Positions 18,536 to 28,376 are shown, counted from the first letter of the stretch. The stretch is 64,000 bases of DNA from an uncultured bacterium (GCA_949292185.1 CASEYP010000020.1:83515-147514); one strand, 5' to 3'. Notes: generated by a model from the letters alone, not told the origin. Translations and numbers: made by a program.

Positions 18536-19600
18536 ATGGAATATATTACTCAATTATGGAACTATTTTAAAGTAAATATTTTGGGAATGGCTCCCGAAAC
18601 TAAAAAAGTAACTAAAACAAATTCTAAGCAGCCAATATTAAACAAATATAATAAGGCTAAACGTCCTAATGAAATTAAAATGGTTAATGATATATCAGAT
18701 GCTCAAATTCAAGCAAATATGGTTCGTGCAAAATATCTACAAATTACAAAACATGGTAATCATAAAATTCAAAAAGGTGAAAATGTTGCGACAATTGCTA
18801 AAAAGTACGGAGTTGAAGAAGCTAGTATTTTAATGGCAAACAGGTTGACTAAGGATTCTGCTAAAAGTCTTCAAATTGGTCAAGTTTTAAAAATTCCAAA
18901 TTCAAGAAAAGCCAAAAATGTAAGATCATTAAATGATATAGCAAAATCACTTGGCGTAAGTGTAGATTTTATAAGAAGATTAAAAACAGTAGAAGATAAT
19001 AAAAAACTTTCAATGAATCAGTTTCATAATACACCTTATGATGATGGGCTTGGTAACCCTACGATTGGTATTGGACATCTTATAAGAAAAGGTGATCCTA
19101 AAAGCCTTTCTAACGCTCAAGTTTGTGAATTATGTGCAAATGATTTATTGAAAGTTGAAGAAAATCTTTTTGCATTACTTGGCGGTAAGCAAAAATATGA
19201 TAGACTTCCAACTGGAATAAAAGAAGCTTTACTTGATATGGGTTTTAATAAAGGTACAGGTAGTATTAAAAATACACCGGGGCTTTTATATTGTCTTAAA
19301 ATCGGTAAATATGAGGCTGCAATAAATAAATTCACTAATGTTAAATCTGAAGCAACCGGTGAAGAAATGGCCGGTTTATGTAAAAGAAGACTATTCGATA
19401 TTTCTCTTGGTATGAAAATATATAATGGTAAAATACCAAAAAGTAATCTAAATACTGCTCAACAAATTTACAATAAGGGCGTAGCTCTTCTACGTGCTGA
19501 ATGTAAACGCAAGAATAAAAATTTCCAAGATCAATTAGTTGGATTTAATAATGATGTCAAAAGTTACCTTGGTAATAAAATAAAATTTATAACAAAGTAA
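18536..19600 (+). CDS. LysM-bearing GH24 (phage-type) lysozyme
   Basis: This 354-residue protein combines a LysM domain (about 78-122: KIQKGENVATIAKKYGV) with a GH24 lysozyme domain (about 140-300). The T4-lysozyme pattern is visible in YDDGLGNPTIGIGHL, with D170 and T176 spaced like D20 and T26 of T4. The best catalytic acid is E153, farther from the Asp than in T4. There is no signal peptide. It pairs with the upstream amidase, so the two could cut glycan and peptide bonds together. It overlaps the convergent asparaginase gene by 14 bases. Confidence 0.85.
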   Translation: MEYITQLWNYFKVNILGMAPETKKVTKTNSKQPILNKYNKAKRPNEIKMVNDISDAQIQANMVRAKYLQITKHGNHKIQKGENVATIAKKYGVEEASILMANRLTKDSAKSLQIGQVLKIPNSRKAKNVRSLNDIAKSLGVSVDFIRRLKTVEDNKKLSMNQFHNTPYDDGLGNPTIGIGHLIRKGDPKSLSNAQVCELCANDLLKVEENLFALLGGKQKYDRLPTGIKEALLDMGFNKGTGSIKNTPGLLYCLKIGKYEAAINKFTNVKSEATGEEMAGLCKRRLFDISLGMKIYNGKIPKSNLNTAQQIYNKGVALLRAECKRKNKNFQDQLVGFNNDVKSYLGNKIKFITK

Positions 19601-20543
19601 TTACATCACCTATTTTTTCATGTTGATTTGTTTCAATATTGTGAGAAAGTTCGATTTCTCCCCATTTTAAATTATTGATTAAATCAACAGTTACAAATTC
19701 TCTTGCTTTCATATCGGCATCGCAGATTTTTACAATAAAAGCTTCTTCAAGTTCAGTGTTAACAACAATGCATAAACCTGAAGCACCGACTTTTGCAACA
19801 AGATTTTTTGTATTTTCGATAATCTTTGTATCTGTTCGGTTTTCACCACCTATTATGTATGGGTGATTTAAAAATGCATTTTTAATTTTTTCATATTTTG
19901 GATCACAGAATAGATTTAAGTATCCTTTTACCATATTTTTTAATGGCATAGAATGTACCGGAACTCCACATCCGTCTTTTGTTATAGGATATTGAGTTTT
20001 GACTTCGCACAATTCATATATTTTCTTTTTAATTGCTTGTTGTAGCGGATGGTTTATATCATCGTAATTTTCTATATCCCAATTATTGATTTTACATAAG
20101 CCAAGCATCATTGCATGTTTTCCTGAGCAGTTGTTATGCAATACTGTAGGCTGTTGTCCGCTTAGTAATAATTCATTTTGCGCTGTTTGTGAAATCGGTT
20201 GATGATCTCCACATTTTAGCTTTTCTACAGGTATTTCAAATTTGTCTAACAATCTTTTTACGATATCAACGTGAACTTTTTCACCGGCATGTGATGCTGC
20301 GCAAACGGCAATTTCTTCTTCTGTTAAATCAAATTTTTTATCAAGTTCATAGTCTATAATTAGCGATGCTTGCAATGGTTTTTCACAAGAACGCATGTAA
20401 AATGGATAATGTTTATCTTCTCCAAGTTGTTCTATTGTATGAACTTTGTCACACTTGATTACATAACCAAAATGTTCTTCTTCTATTAAGCCATCTCTAT
20501 TATATACAACTAATTTTGCCGGTTCTGTTTCTTTATTCATCAT
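19587..20543 (-). CDS. Asparaginase (asparaginase II family, PF06089 type)
   Basis: It probably hydrolyses asparagine to aspartate and ammonia. The 318-residue protein has family-typical segments: FYMRSCEKPLQA, CAASHAGEKVHVD, LHNNCSGKHAMML, DGCGVPVHSMPLKNM and IGGENRTDT. This family is unrelated to AnsA/AnsB. The start overlaps the end of the upstream gene by 11 bases, so the two are translationally coupled. Confidence 0.87.
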   Translation of the reverse strand: MMNKETEPAKLVVYNRDGLIEEEHFGYVIKCDKVHTIEQLGEDKHYPFYMRSCEKPLQASLIIDYELDKKFDLTEEEIAVCAASHAGEKVHVDIVKRLLDKFEIPVEKLKCGDHQPISQTAQNELLLSGQQPTVLHNNCSGKHAMMLGLCKINNWDIENYDDINHPLQQAIKKKIYELCEVKTQYPITKDGCGVPVHSMPLKNMVKGYLNLFCDPKYEKIKNAFLNHPYIIGGENRTDTKIIENTKNLVAKVGASGLCIVVNTELEEAFIVKICDADMKAREFVTVDLINNLKWGEIELSHNIETNQHEKIGDVITLL

Positions 20544-21288
20544 CTTTCTTCACCATTGTTAATAACTGTTCTAAACGCGATTTTAATTTTGTATTCTCAT
20601 TTTTGAGATCTTCTATTTGTTTTTTATAACTGTCTATTTCATTTGAATATTCTTGTGTAATTTTTGGAACTTCATTATGATCAAGTATAAATCTTTTTTT
20701 AGCCTCTTCTTTTATATGAATAACTGTGTCTAATTGTTTTTGAGTAATTAAACCTAAATCAATTAGGTATTGACCGAATTTTTTATGATGAGTATCATTT
20801 TCTTTAGTTTTAATTGCAGTATCAAGTTCGTTTTCTGAAATTATACCATCTTTTACAAAATATTCACCTGTTCTATATTTACCGGCTAAAAATCCTGCAA
20901 TATTTAATATTTGTGAGTTATCAGGAAGTTCAAAATACCCTTCATCTACACAAAATAGAAAATATCCTGCAATTTCTTCCATTGACATATATGTATTTAA
21001 TATCATTTCAGAAATACTGCAATCATTATCACTTGCATCCAGTATATTGTAGATATTTGTGTCAAAACCTGATTTTTTGAAATCCAGTTCACATCTGCCT
21101 TTGTATGTAAGTATAGGTTTATAAGTTGCAAATGTATACGCAAGCTGGTTATCTTTATCAATGTCTTCGGAAAGCTTAATATAGATAATTTCTTTTATCC
21201 ATCCCGGAAATCCGGAAATTTTATTTAAAAATTGTGTTAGGAAATTCCGTTTCAATTTTTTACCCCTTGAGTTTCTACATTTTATCAT
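20533..21288 (-). CDS. Hypothetical protein with GspE-N/MshEN-like module and coiled coil
   Basis: This 251-residue protein has a central stretch (FVKDGIISENELDTAI, then FGQYLIDLGLITQKQLDTVI) that repeats the G-x-L-I/V-x-x-G-x-I/L-T/S-x-x-Q/E-L-D pattern of the N-terminal domain of secretion/pilus ATPases, often a cyclic-di-GMP or protein-binding module. The last ~45 residues form a coiled coil. The ATG at 21288 lacks a ribosome site; an in-frame TTG at 21255 with AGGGG upstream is an alternative start. No ATPase domain is present. Confidence 0.65.
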   Translation of the reverse strand: MIKCRNSRGKKLKRNFLTQFLNKISGFPGWIKEIIYIKLSEDIDKDNQLAYTFATYKPILTYKGRCELDFKKSGFDTNIYNILDASDNDCSISEMILNTYMSMEEIAGYFLFCVDEGYFELPDNSQILNIAGFLAGKYRTGEYFVKDGIISENELDTAIKTKENDTHHKKFGQYLIDLGLITQKQLDTVIHIKEEAKKRFILDHNEVPKITQEYSNEIDSYKKQIEDLKNENTKLKSRLEQLLTMVKKDDE

Positions 21289-21390
21289 TAATTATTTTTT
21301 TCTTCAACTTTTTTAGTTGTTAAGTTAGTTGATTAATTTATCGTGAAAATGTAATATTATATATAGAAGAAGAAAATGGAGAGAAATATT

Positions 21391-22617
21391 ATGGAAGACG
21401 ATAAACTTCAACTAAAAAAAACAATATTAATAGGAATACTTCTTTTTATAGGAATAATAGTTACTATTGATTTGGCTTATATTTATTATCAAGCTAACTT
21501 TAATGAATATGCATTACCAAGTTTTTGCTCTGTTAGTGATTTTATTGATTGCGATGGCGTTGCAAAAACTACGGAATCTCAATTCTTTGGGGTTCCATTA
21601 GCTTATTGGGGTATATTTTTATACTCATTTATCACAATGTTGTTATGTGTTGATAAGTTAAAGAAAGTGCCGTTTTTAAAATTTTTAGAAGTTTTTAAAA
21701 ATAAATTTCACTATATTGCATCATTGGGATTGATTTCTTTTATCATTTCAATGAGTTTGTTATGTGTAAGTTTATTTGGTATACATAAATTATGTATAAT
21801 GTGTGCTTTTACATATCTTCTTAATTTATGTATAGGTATTGTTGCAGTTGTCGGGATAAAAGGTAATTTCTGGGGAGCAATAAAACAAAGTTGGTTTGAT
21901 TTTTTAGATGCTCTAAAACCTGTTCCTTATAGAATTGCATTTATTGTTGTTATGGTTTGTGCTTTTAGTTTCTTATCTTGGGCTTATGTTAGTGCAAAAT
22001 TTTCACCTGCTTTGAAATTTAAACGTGAATATGGTGCATTTGTTAATGCTAAGGCAACTCAATATGGAACAAAAGGTAATGTTTTAGGTTCTGATGCTAC
22101 TGATGCTGTAGTTTTAGAAATTTATTCTGATTATATGTGCCCAATGTGTCATGCTTGCAATAATATGTTAAATGCAGTTGTTGCAGATTTTAAAAATCTT
22201 AGAATTGAACCTCATAGTATGCCGTTAGATACTTCTTGTAATAAATATTTGAAACAAGAGTTTCACCATGGATCTTGTACAATGGCTCAATATGCAGAAG
22301 CTGCCCGTATGCAAGGTAAATTCTGGGAAGTTAACAATTTGTTCTTTGAGAAAAAACCGGCTACAGAAGATGAGGTTATCTCTGTATTGAAAGAAGCGAA
22401 TTATGGGCTTGATATGGATAAGTTGAAAAAAGATGCTCATAGTAAGGTTGTTAATGATATGATACAAAAAGATATCAAGTATGCTATTGATAAAGGTCAA
22501 TTTGGAACACCTTCAATGAAACTTGGAGATGATTTCGAGATGGGTATGAAAGGGTATCATAATTTAAAGAAATGGATTAAGGAACATGGTGGCGAACCAG
22601 AACATAAATTCTTCTAA
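21391..22617 (+). CDS. VKOR-DsbA fusion, disulfide bond formation
   Basis: This protein should make disulfide bonds in exported proteins, passing electrons to quinone. Four or more N-terminal membrane helices form the VKOR domain, with a loop cysteine pair (SFCSVSDFIDC) and the active-site CIMC before the last helix. A ~190-residue extracytoplasmic thioredoxin/DsbA-like domain follows, with active site CPMC (YSDYMCPMCHAC). VKOR-thioredoxin fusions are common in cyanobacteria. I use ATG 21391 because GGAGAG lies seven bases upstream; ATG 21376 is also in frame. It overlaps queH by 32 bases. Confidence 0.9.
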   Translation: MEDDKLQLKKTILIGILLFIGIIVTIDLAYIYYQANFNEYALPSFCSVSDFIDCDGVAKTTESQFFGVPLAYWGIFLYSFITMLLCVDKLKKVPFLKFLEVFKNKFHYIASLGLISFIISMSLLCVSLFGIHKLCIMCAFTYLLNLCIGIVAVVGIKGNFWGAIKQSWFDFLDALKPVPYRIAFIVVMVCAFSFLSWAYVSAKFSPALKFKREYGAFVNAKATQYGTKGNVLGSDATDAVVLEIYSDYMCPMCHACNNMLNAVVADFKNLRIEPHSMPLDTSCNKYLKQEFHHGSCTMAQYAEAARMQGKFWEVNNLFFEKKPATEDEVISVLKEANYGLDMDKLKKDAHSKVVNDMIQKDIKYAIDKGQFGTPSMKLGDDFEMGMKGYHNLKKWIKEHGGEPEHKFF

Positions 22618-23149
22618 GAAAATTTTATTACACGCTTGTTGTGGTATATGTTCGGCTTATCCCATATCTTATTTAAAAGATATGGGATATTCCGTTGTTG
22701 TATATTTTTATAATCCTAATATTTTCCCTGTTGAAGAATATCAAAAACGTCTGGATGCAGAAAAAACTTTGTGTGAACATTTTGGGTGTGAGCTTATAGA
22801 AGGAAAATATGAACCTGATAAGTATTATGATTATGTGAAAGGTTATGAAAATGAACCTGAAAAAGGTTTAAGATGTGATAAATGTTTTGAATTGAGATTA
22901 TCTTCAGCAGCTGAGGTTGCTAAAGATTTAAATATTCCGATATTTACGACTTCTATGGTGATTAGTCCTCATAAAAATTATGAAAAGTTAACTGCTATTG
23001 GGAATAAAATAGCACAAATTTATAATTTAGAGTATTTATCTACAAATTTTAGAAAGCAAGATGGATTTTTAAAAACTAATAATATTTCTCGTTCATTGAA
23101 TTTATATAGGCAGAATTATTGTGGTTGTAAATTTGCTATGAAAAAATAG
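22586..23149 (+). CDS. queH: Epoxyqueuosine reductase QueH
   Basis: It performs the last step of queuosine synthesis in tRNA by reducing epoxyqueuosine. It is the non-cobalamin alternative to QueG. The 187-residue DUF208 protein has the HACCGIC motif (C18, C19, C22), a second pair in RCDKC and a C-terminal CGC. These fit the family's Fe-S and metal ligands. Its start overlaps the end of the VKOR-DsbA gene by 32 bases, with AAGGA upstream of ATG. Confidence 0.9.
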   Translation: MVANQNINSSKKILLHACCGICSAYPISYLKDMGYSVVVYFYNPNIFPVEEYQKRLDAEKTLCEHFGCELIEGKYEPDKYYDYVKGYENEPEKGLRCDKCFELRLSSAAEVAKDLNIPIFTTSMVISPHKNYEKLTAIGNKIAQIYNLEYLSTNFRKQDGFLKTNNISRSLNLYRQNYCGCKFAMKK

Positions 23150-23252
23150 GAATATCCTCCGTTTGTATTATGACGTCAAAATTATAATATCATATAATAT
23201 TTTTGACAAATAAGATATTTTTATTAAAAAGGAATCTAAAGAGGATAGAAGA

Positions 23253-24506
23253 ATGAAGAATCGAATAGGATTATTAATAGCAGCAGTTATGGTATTGGGA
23301 ACAGTATCATCAGTAGCATATGGATTTACAAATCCGTTAAAGAGTTATGATTTATATGCTGATACTCATCCTGGAGAGGCAAGTTCATCTTCAGGTACTA
23401 ATGCTTTAGTCCCTACTATAGCACCGCCTACATCACCTGTATCTTCTATGGCCGATAATAGTTCCGAATCTGCTGAACCACAAGAAAAGGGACGAAATGA
23501 AAAATTAAGAGATTCTTCAAGACAGGTTTATTCAGATCAAAACTCAACTCCGGCGTGGGAAGAGGGTCCTTCATATTACAGTAATCCATCTTTAAACAGC
23601 ATTATTGAAAAGTATCGTAAGAGTGATTTTGCAGGTTGTATGCAAGAATGTGTTTCTTATGTAAGAAAATATCCTAATGATACGTTAGGTTATTATTACC
23701 TTGCTATGTCATACACAAAAGTTGATCAAAAGGATAATGCAATAAGAGCTTATGAAAAAGTTATAGCTCTGAATGATAATCCTATGATTGTAAAATATGC
23801 TACAAATGGAAGAAATTGCATTTTAGGTAATGAAAATGAAGAGTGTTTCCCAAATGTAAACGAACCGGAATTAGTATATCCTTATGCTAATATCGTAAAT
23901 ACAGATTTAACACCTGTTGATCCTCAAACTTTGGTTAATCAAAATCTTGCTAAGTTAAGAAATAAATTGTCTCCACAAATTGAAGAATCTGAGGACGAAG
24001 CTAATAGCAATCCGAAAGATGAAAAAGATAAGGATAAAATTGTACTTCCATTTGGTCAACAAGATGCAGAACTTGATAAGTTTATTAATGCACCATACGG
24101 AAATGGTTTATCTCCTAAGTTAAATAATGAATATAAACAAATTCAGTTAAGAAAAATTCAAAGTACAATCAATACCGGGGAAGATTCACCGGAAAAAGAT
24201 TCAAGAGAATTGAAATTTATTCAAAAATTTGATAATCAAAAATCTGAATTAGATACAATTAAATTAGCTTATGATAGTACATCTCCAACTTTGAATGATA
24301 TTACAAAAGATCCTCAATATATTCAAAATAAACAAGCAATAGATGAGTTAAATCTTTTGTTGGGTAAAGATTCATCACAAAGCGGTACAGATATGATGGA
24401 TTTAATTCCTTATATGACAGATTCAGAAAATAAAAAGCAGAATTTATCACCTGAAGTTATCCAAGCTATGATGATGAAATCAATGATGGGTGATTTGAAC
24501 TTATAA
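23253..24506 (+). CDS. Secreted TPR-repeat protein
   Basis: This 417-residue protein has a Sec signal peptide (hydrophobic core IGLLIAAVMVLGTVSS, cleavage near AYG-F, residues 23-25). A low-complexity S/P/T linker follows, then TPR-like helices (about 110-190: YRKSDFAGCMQECVSYVRKYP and AIRAYEKVIALNDNP) and an extended charged tail. It is probably a periplasmic scaffold. A GAGGAT site precedes the ATG. A second TPR-like gene follows after 19 bases. Confidence 0.75.
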   Translation: MKNRIGLLIAAVMVLGTVSSVAYGFTNPLKSYDLYADTHPGEASSSSGTNALVPTIAPPTSPVSSMADNSSESAEPQEKGRNEKLRDSSRQVYSDQNSTPAWEEGPSYYSNPSLNSIIEKYRKSDFAGCMQECVSYVRKYPNDTLGYYYLAMSYTKVDQKDNAIRAYEKVIALNDNPMIVKYATNGRNCILGNENEECFPNVNEPELVYPYANIVNTDLTPVDPQTLVNQNLAKLRNKLSPQIEESEDEANSNPKDEKDKDKIVLPFGQQDAELDKFINAPYGNGLSPKLNNEYKQIQLRKIQSTINTGEDSPEKDSRELKFIQKFDNQKSELDTIKLAYDSTSPTLNDITKDPQYIQNKQAIDELNLLLGKDSSQSGTDMMDLIPYMTDSENKKQNLSPEVIQAMMMKSMMGDLNL

Positions 24507-24525
24507 TTTGTATCGGTAATTTTAT

Positions 24526-25116
24526 ATGATATCAGATTATGAAAAGGTAAAACAAGACTTTTTCTCAGGTAGAATAAAAGGTTGCAGAGCGTTTTTTGAA
24601 AATAACCATTATTATACGGAAGCCGGGTATTGTTGTATAATTTTGGATAATTTTGCAAAGGCAGAAGAATTGTTTTCAAAGGTTAAGGATATCGATACGA
24701 GAGCTAGTTGGGGGCTTGTTTTATTACAAATCCTCAGGGGAAATATTGTAACTTTTCCTACTTATTTTCAAATAAGAAATTTTTTGGAAATTGATTTAAA
24801 TATTCTTATTTCTTATTGTAAGGGTGATTATGTTGAAAAGGTTATAAAATTTGCAGATTTTATGGCTTATTATAATCCTGAAACTTATAAGTTTATCGGT
24901 CGTGTATTTTGGGCAAATAATTTGATGAATGCATCAATGTTTTTTTTAAGACGTGCAAAGGATAAATTTTATCAGGATCCTGAATTACATTATTTGCTAG
25001 CTTATATATATTATCAGGATAAAAATTTTGAATTGTGTAAAAAATATCTGGATTCTTGTCTTTCAATTTTACCTGAATATAATCCTGCTAAAAAATTATC
25101 ATTATTAGTTAAATAA
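24526..25116 (+). CDS. TPR-like protein, cytoplasmic
   Basis: This 196-residue protein has repeated helix pairs resembling TPRs (AGYCCIILDNFAKAEELFSKV and LHYLLAYIYYQDKNFELCKKYL). It has no signal peptide, unlike its upstream TPR neighbour. It could act with that protein across the membrane, but this is only context. No ribosome site is evident. Confidence 0.65.
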   Translation: MISDYEKVKQDFFSGRIKGCRAFFENNHYYTEAGYCCIILDNFAKAEELFSKVKDIDTRASWGLVLLQILRGNIVTFPTYFQIRNFLEIDLNILISYCKGDYVEKVIKFADFMAYYNPETYKFIGRVFWANNLMNASMFFLRRAKDKFYQDPELHYLLAYIYYQDKNFELCKKYLDSCLSILPEYNPAKKLSLLVK

Positions 25117-25167
25117 ATATTTTATTAAATATTCACTTATAATTAATTTTCATGTTAGTATAATTTT

Positions 25168-26496
25168 ATGAAAAGGAAACCAATAGTTGCAATAGTAGGA
25201 AGACCAAATGTAGGAAAATCTACATTTGTAAATCGTCTTGTGGGTGCAAGACATTCTATTGTGGATGATTTACCTGGGGTTACAAGAGATAGGATTTATT
25301 TTGATGTTGAATGGCAAAATAAAGCATTTACTGTTATTGATACAGGTGGAATTATTCCTGGTGATGATGATGATATTATGGTTTCTATTTTTGATCAAGC
25401 AAAGTTAGCTTGCGAAGAAGCTGATAAAATTATTTTTCTTGTTGATGGGCAAGACGGAATAAATCCTGTTGATTATGATATTGCAAATATTTTAAGACAA
25501 TCAGGAAAACCTGTTTTTGTCGCTGTTAACAAGTGTGATAATAAAGATTCACTTATGATGATTAGTGATTTTTATGCACTTGCATTGGGTGATCCTATTG
25601 GAATTTCAGCTTTGCATGGATCAGGTGGAGTTGGTGATCTTTTGGAAGTTGTTACTGATGATTTTGAAATTCTTGAAGATGACGAAAAAGATAATCATAT
25701 TAAAATTGCAATAGTTGGACGTCCAAATGCAGGGAAATCATCTATTGTAAATTCTTTATTAAATGCTCAAAGGGTTATTGTTTCTGATGTATCAGGAACA
25801 ACAAGAGATAGTATTGATAGTTATATTACATATAATGATAAAGAATTTATTATTGTAGATACTGCAGGTATAAGAAAAAAATCTAAAGTTGATTATGGTG
25901 TTGAAAAATTTGCCGTAGATAGAGCTATACGTTCGATTAGAGATTGCGATATTGCAGTTTTGGTTATTGATGCTAAGGAAGGCATTTCTGATCAAGATAA
26001 AAAGATTGCATCTATGGTTACGGAAGCTGGAAAAGGTTTGATTGTTGCAATTAATAAATGGGATTTGATTGATGATAAAAATTCTACAACGATAAATAAA
26101 TTTGAAAAAGAATTGTCTGCGGATATTCCATTTTTGAATTTTGCACCAAAGATTTTTATTAGTGCTCTTACAAAGCAACGTTTAAATCAGATTTTTGATA
26201 AGAGTGTTGATGTTTATGAACAATGTATTAAGAGAGTTTCTACAGGCTTATTAAACAAAGTTGTATCAGAAGCTTATGCACTTAATCCTCCAACAAGTTT
26301 TAAGGGTAAAAAATTAAAAATATATTACGTTACTCAAGCTAAAACTCAACCTCCAACATTTATTCTTTTTGTTAATAGCGAAGAGTTATTAAAAGATAGT
26401 TATAAAAGATATTTGGAAAATAAATTGAGAGAAGCTTTTGGATTTTTTGGTACTCCTATAAGAATATCTGTTAGAGAACGAAAAGATAAAAAATAA
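25168..26496 (+). CDS. der: Ribosome biogenesis GTPase Der (EngA)
   Basis: It is needed for 50S subunit assembly. The 442-residue protein has two tandem GTPase domains, with P-loops GRPNVGKST (about 11-19) and GRPNAGKSS (about 184-192), each with DTGG or DTAG and NKCD or NKWD motifs, followed by the KH-like C-terminal domain. There is no Shine-Dalgarno. A TATAAT ends three bases before the ATG, which is too close for a normal start at this ATG. Confidence 0.95.
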   Translation: MKRKPIVAIVGRPNVGKSTFVNRLVGARHSIVDDLPGVTRDRIYFDVEWQNKAFTVIDTGGIIPGDDDDIMVSIFDQAKLACEEADKIIFLVDGQDGINPVDYDIANILRQSGKPVFVAVNKCDNKDSLMMISDFYALALGDPIGISALHGSGGVGDLLEVVTDDFEILEDDEKDNHIKIAIVGRPNAGKSSIVNSLLNAQRVIVSDVSGTTRDSIDSYITYNDKEFIIVDTAGIRKKSKVDYGVEKFAVDRAIRSIRDCDIAVLVIDAKEGISDQDKKIASMVTEAGKGLIVAINKWDLIDDKNSTTINKFEKELSADIPFLNFAPKIFISALTKQRLNQIFDKSVDVYEQCIKRVSTGLLNKVVSEAYALNPPTSFKGKKLKIYYVTQAKTQPPTFILFVNSEELLKDSYKRYLENKLREAFGFFGTPIRISVRERKDKK

Positions 26497-26518
26497 TTAT
26501 TTTTTATTTTATTTTCTA

Positions 26519-27445
26519 TTAATCGTTATTATATTGATTTAGGGTTTCGTTTATTAGTTGAATCATTTTTTCGCGTAATGGTTTTGGAGATATAATTTCG
26601 CAATTAAAAGAGTATCTCATTAGTCTTTGTAATAATTTATCAAAAGGTTCACCACTATTTATTACAATTAATTCTCCATTATCATTTATGCCGTCTGTGT
26701 GTTCTCCGGGTTTTAGTTTATATGTTTTTGCAAGTCTGTTTTTTAATTTGTAGACAACAGTTGTTGTCATTTCTATTGATTTTGCAATCTGCGGAAGCTT
26801 TGCGATTGATAGAATGTTTGTTATTGGAATTTCTCGATTTTGACGAGCTATTGTATCATAAACTTTTAGGTATGCTGTTTTTGTGTCATATAAAACTTCT
26901 TGCGCTGTACATTTACATTTTGTTTCTTTACCTTTTTCAAGATATAAAATATTTAGGATAAAACCTTCTTTGCATATTGCTTCACATTGTCTAACTTGTT
27001 CTTTTATACTTGAATAATAAAATGAAAAATCATAATTTTGATTTTGTTCAAAATTATTTAAGGTATTCCTATCTTTATTATTCATTCTGAATTTTACGGA
27101 ATTTAGAAATTTTTGCACTTCGCTTTTTACATCTTCTTCCGGAAAATCTTTAATAGTATTTGTTAAAATACTTATAGCTTTTAAATCATCTATTGTAAAA
27201 TCCATTGAGTATAAACTACTTTGTAATTTATACTTATTATTTTCTTTTACAACTTTTATACCGAATACTTTTAGGGCATTCATGTTTTTATTTAATATAA
27301 CTTGAATATTATTTGTGGATTGGTCAGATAGTTCATCTTTAAAAATTTCTATCACAGATTGATAATCTGCTTTATCTTCATATAGCAGTTTCAAAAGTTG
27401 AAAAATTTTTAAACATCCTTCGTTTAATTTTCCACTACCCTTCAA
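26519..27445 (-). CDS. WYL-domain transcriptional regulator (downstream partner)
   Basis: This 308-residue protein has an N-terminal winged-helix-like part (about 8-75) and a WYL-like ligand-sensing middle (about 165-235; ILYLEKGKET..LYDTKTAYLKVYD), with a C-terminal WCX-like extension. Such regulators bind nucleic acid or nucleotide signals. It overlaps the upstream WYL gene by 11 bases, making a tandem pair like PafB/PafC, which act as a heterodimer in actinobacteria. Confidence 0.7.
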   Translation of the reverse strand: MKGSGKLNEGCLKIFQLLKLLYEDKADYQSVIEIFKDELSDQSTNNIQVILNKNMNALKVFGIKVVKENNKYKLQSSLYSMDFTIDDLKAISILTNTIKDFPEEDVKSEVQKFLNSVKFRMNNKDRNTLNNFEQNQNYDFSFYYSSIKEQVRQCEAICKEGFILNILYLEKGKETKCKCTAQEVLYDTKTAYLKVYDTIARQNREIPITNILSIAKLPQIAKSIEMTTTVVYKLKNRLAKTYKLKPGEHTDGINDNGELIVINSGEPFDKLLQRLMRYSFNCEIISPKPLREKMIQLINETLNQYNND

Positions 27446-28376
27446 TGTATCCTTCTTTCATTTTTTTCAAATTTGTTATAACTTCAGATTTTATATTTTC
27501 GGGATATAAAACTTTGCATTTGTTTGATAAAAACATTATTCTTTGTATAATTTCAAATTTATTTTTTGATGTTAATTCTATCGTTATTTTATTTTTATTT
27601 TGTTTAATGATTTTTTCATTTTCAAGTAATTCAAATTTTTCATTTTTATCTTGGGTATATTCATATCCTACAATGATTTCAGGAACTTCTAGTGTTTTAT
27701 TATGAATATTAATACTTATTATTTTTTCTATTTTATTTACTAAAAAACTTGAATAGTTTTTATGCTCTGAACTGTAACCGTATAGATATAACTTACCGTT
27801 AGTTATTGATAATTTATCAGCCAAAACTGTAATATTTTTTTCGCCTGAAATATCTGATTTATAATAAATTGTTATTTCTGAATTGTTGTGGGTGCAATTC
27901 ATTAAATTTTCAATAAGTTTTGGATCTATATTATGAAGTGGTGAAATTTGTGCTAGTTTTGTTTTTAAATCTTGATTTGTAATATATTTTGAAAAATTAT
28001 CAAAAAATTTCTGTAGTGCAATAAGGTCAGAAACTTCTATAGATTGAGAAATTGCTTTATAAATTTTGATAATACTTTCGGTTTGTTTATCATCAATATT
28101 TAATACAAAAGGATGTGAACTTATTGAATATTTTGTTACTCCATCTTTATAAGATCTTTCTATTTTACAACCAATTTTTTTTAGTGATTTTAAATATATT
28201 CTTAAAGTATCTTTTGAAATATTTTCGTGTAAATATTCGTGATTTCTAAAACTTTCTTGTAATTCTTCATAGGATTTTGGGCCTGTTGTAAGTAATGAAA
28301 ATAAAAGTATAGACTTAAATCCCGTGAATGACATAAGGTTATATGTTATTGTATTTGTTTTTAAAAATTCTTTCAT
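27435..28376 (-). CDS. WYL-domain transcriptional regulator (upstream partner)
   Basis: This 313-residue protein has an N-terminal helix-turn-helix (about 18-75: GFKSILLFSLLTTGPKSYEEL, TLRIYLKSLKKIGC) and a WYL-type core (about 165-225: ITIYYKSD..KLYLYGYSSEHKNY) with a C-terminal extension. It heads the two-gene WYL operon, divergent from a candidate structured RNA and anmK. Co-regulator function as a heterodimer with the next gene is inferred from the overlap and shared layout. Confidence 0.75.
   Translation of the reverse strand: MKEFLKTNTITYNLMSFTGFKSILLFSLLTTGPKSYEELQESFRNHEYLHENISKDTLRIYLKSLKKIGCKIERSYKDGVTKYSISSHPFVLNIDDKQTESIIKIYKAISQSIEVSDLIALQKFFDNFSKYITNQDLKTKLAQISPLHNIDPKLIENLMNCTHNNSEITIYYKSDISGEKNITVLADKLSITNGKLYLYGYSSEHKNYSSFLVNKIEKIISINIHNKTLEVPEIIVGYEYTQDKNEKFELLENEKIIKQNKNKITIELTSKNKFEIIQRIMFLSNKCKVLYPENIKSEVITNLKKMKEGYIEG

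Noticed and set aside
16299..19600. Prophage or tailocin lysis cassette
   Set aside because: No holin, spanin, tail, integrase or portal genes flank the two hydrolases; neighbours are housekeeping genes.
25159..25164. Leaderless promoter for der
   Set aside because: The TATAAT ends only three bases before the ATG, too close for a transcript that includes the start codon.
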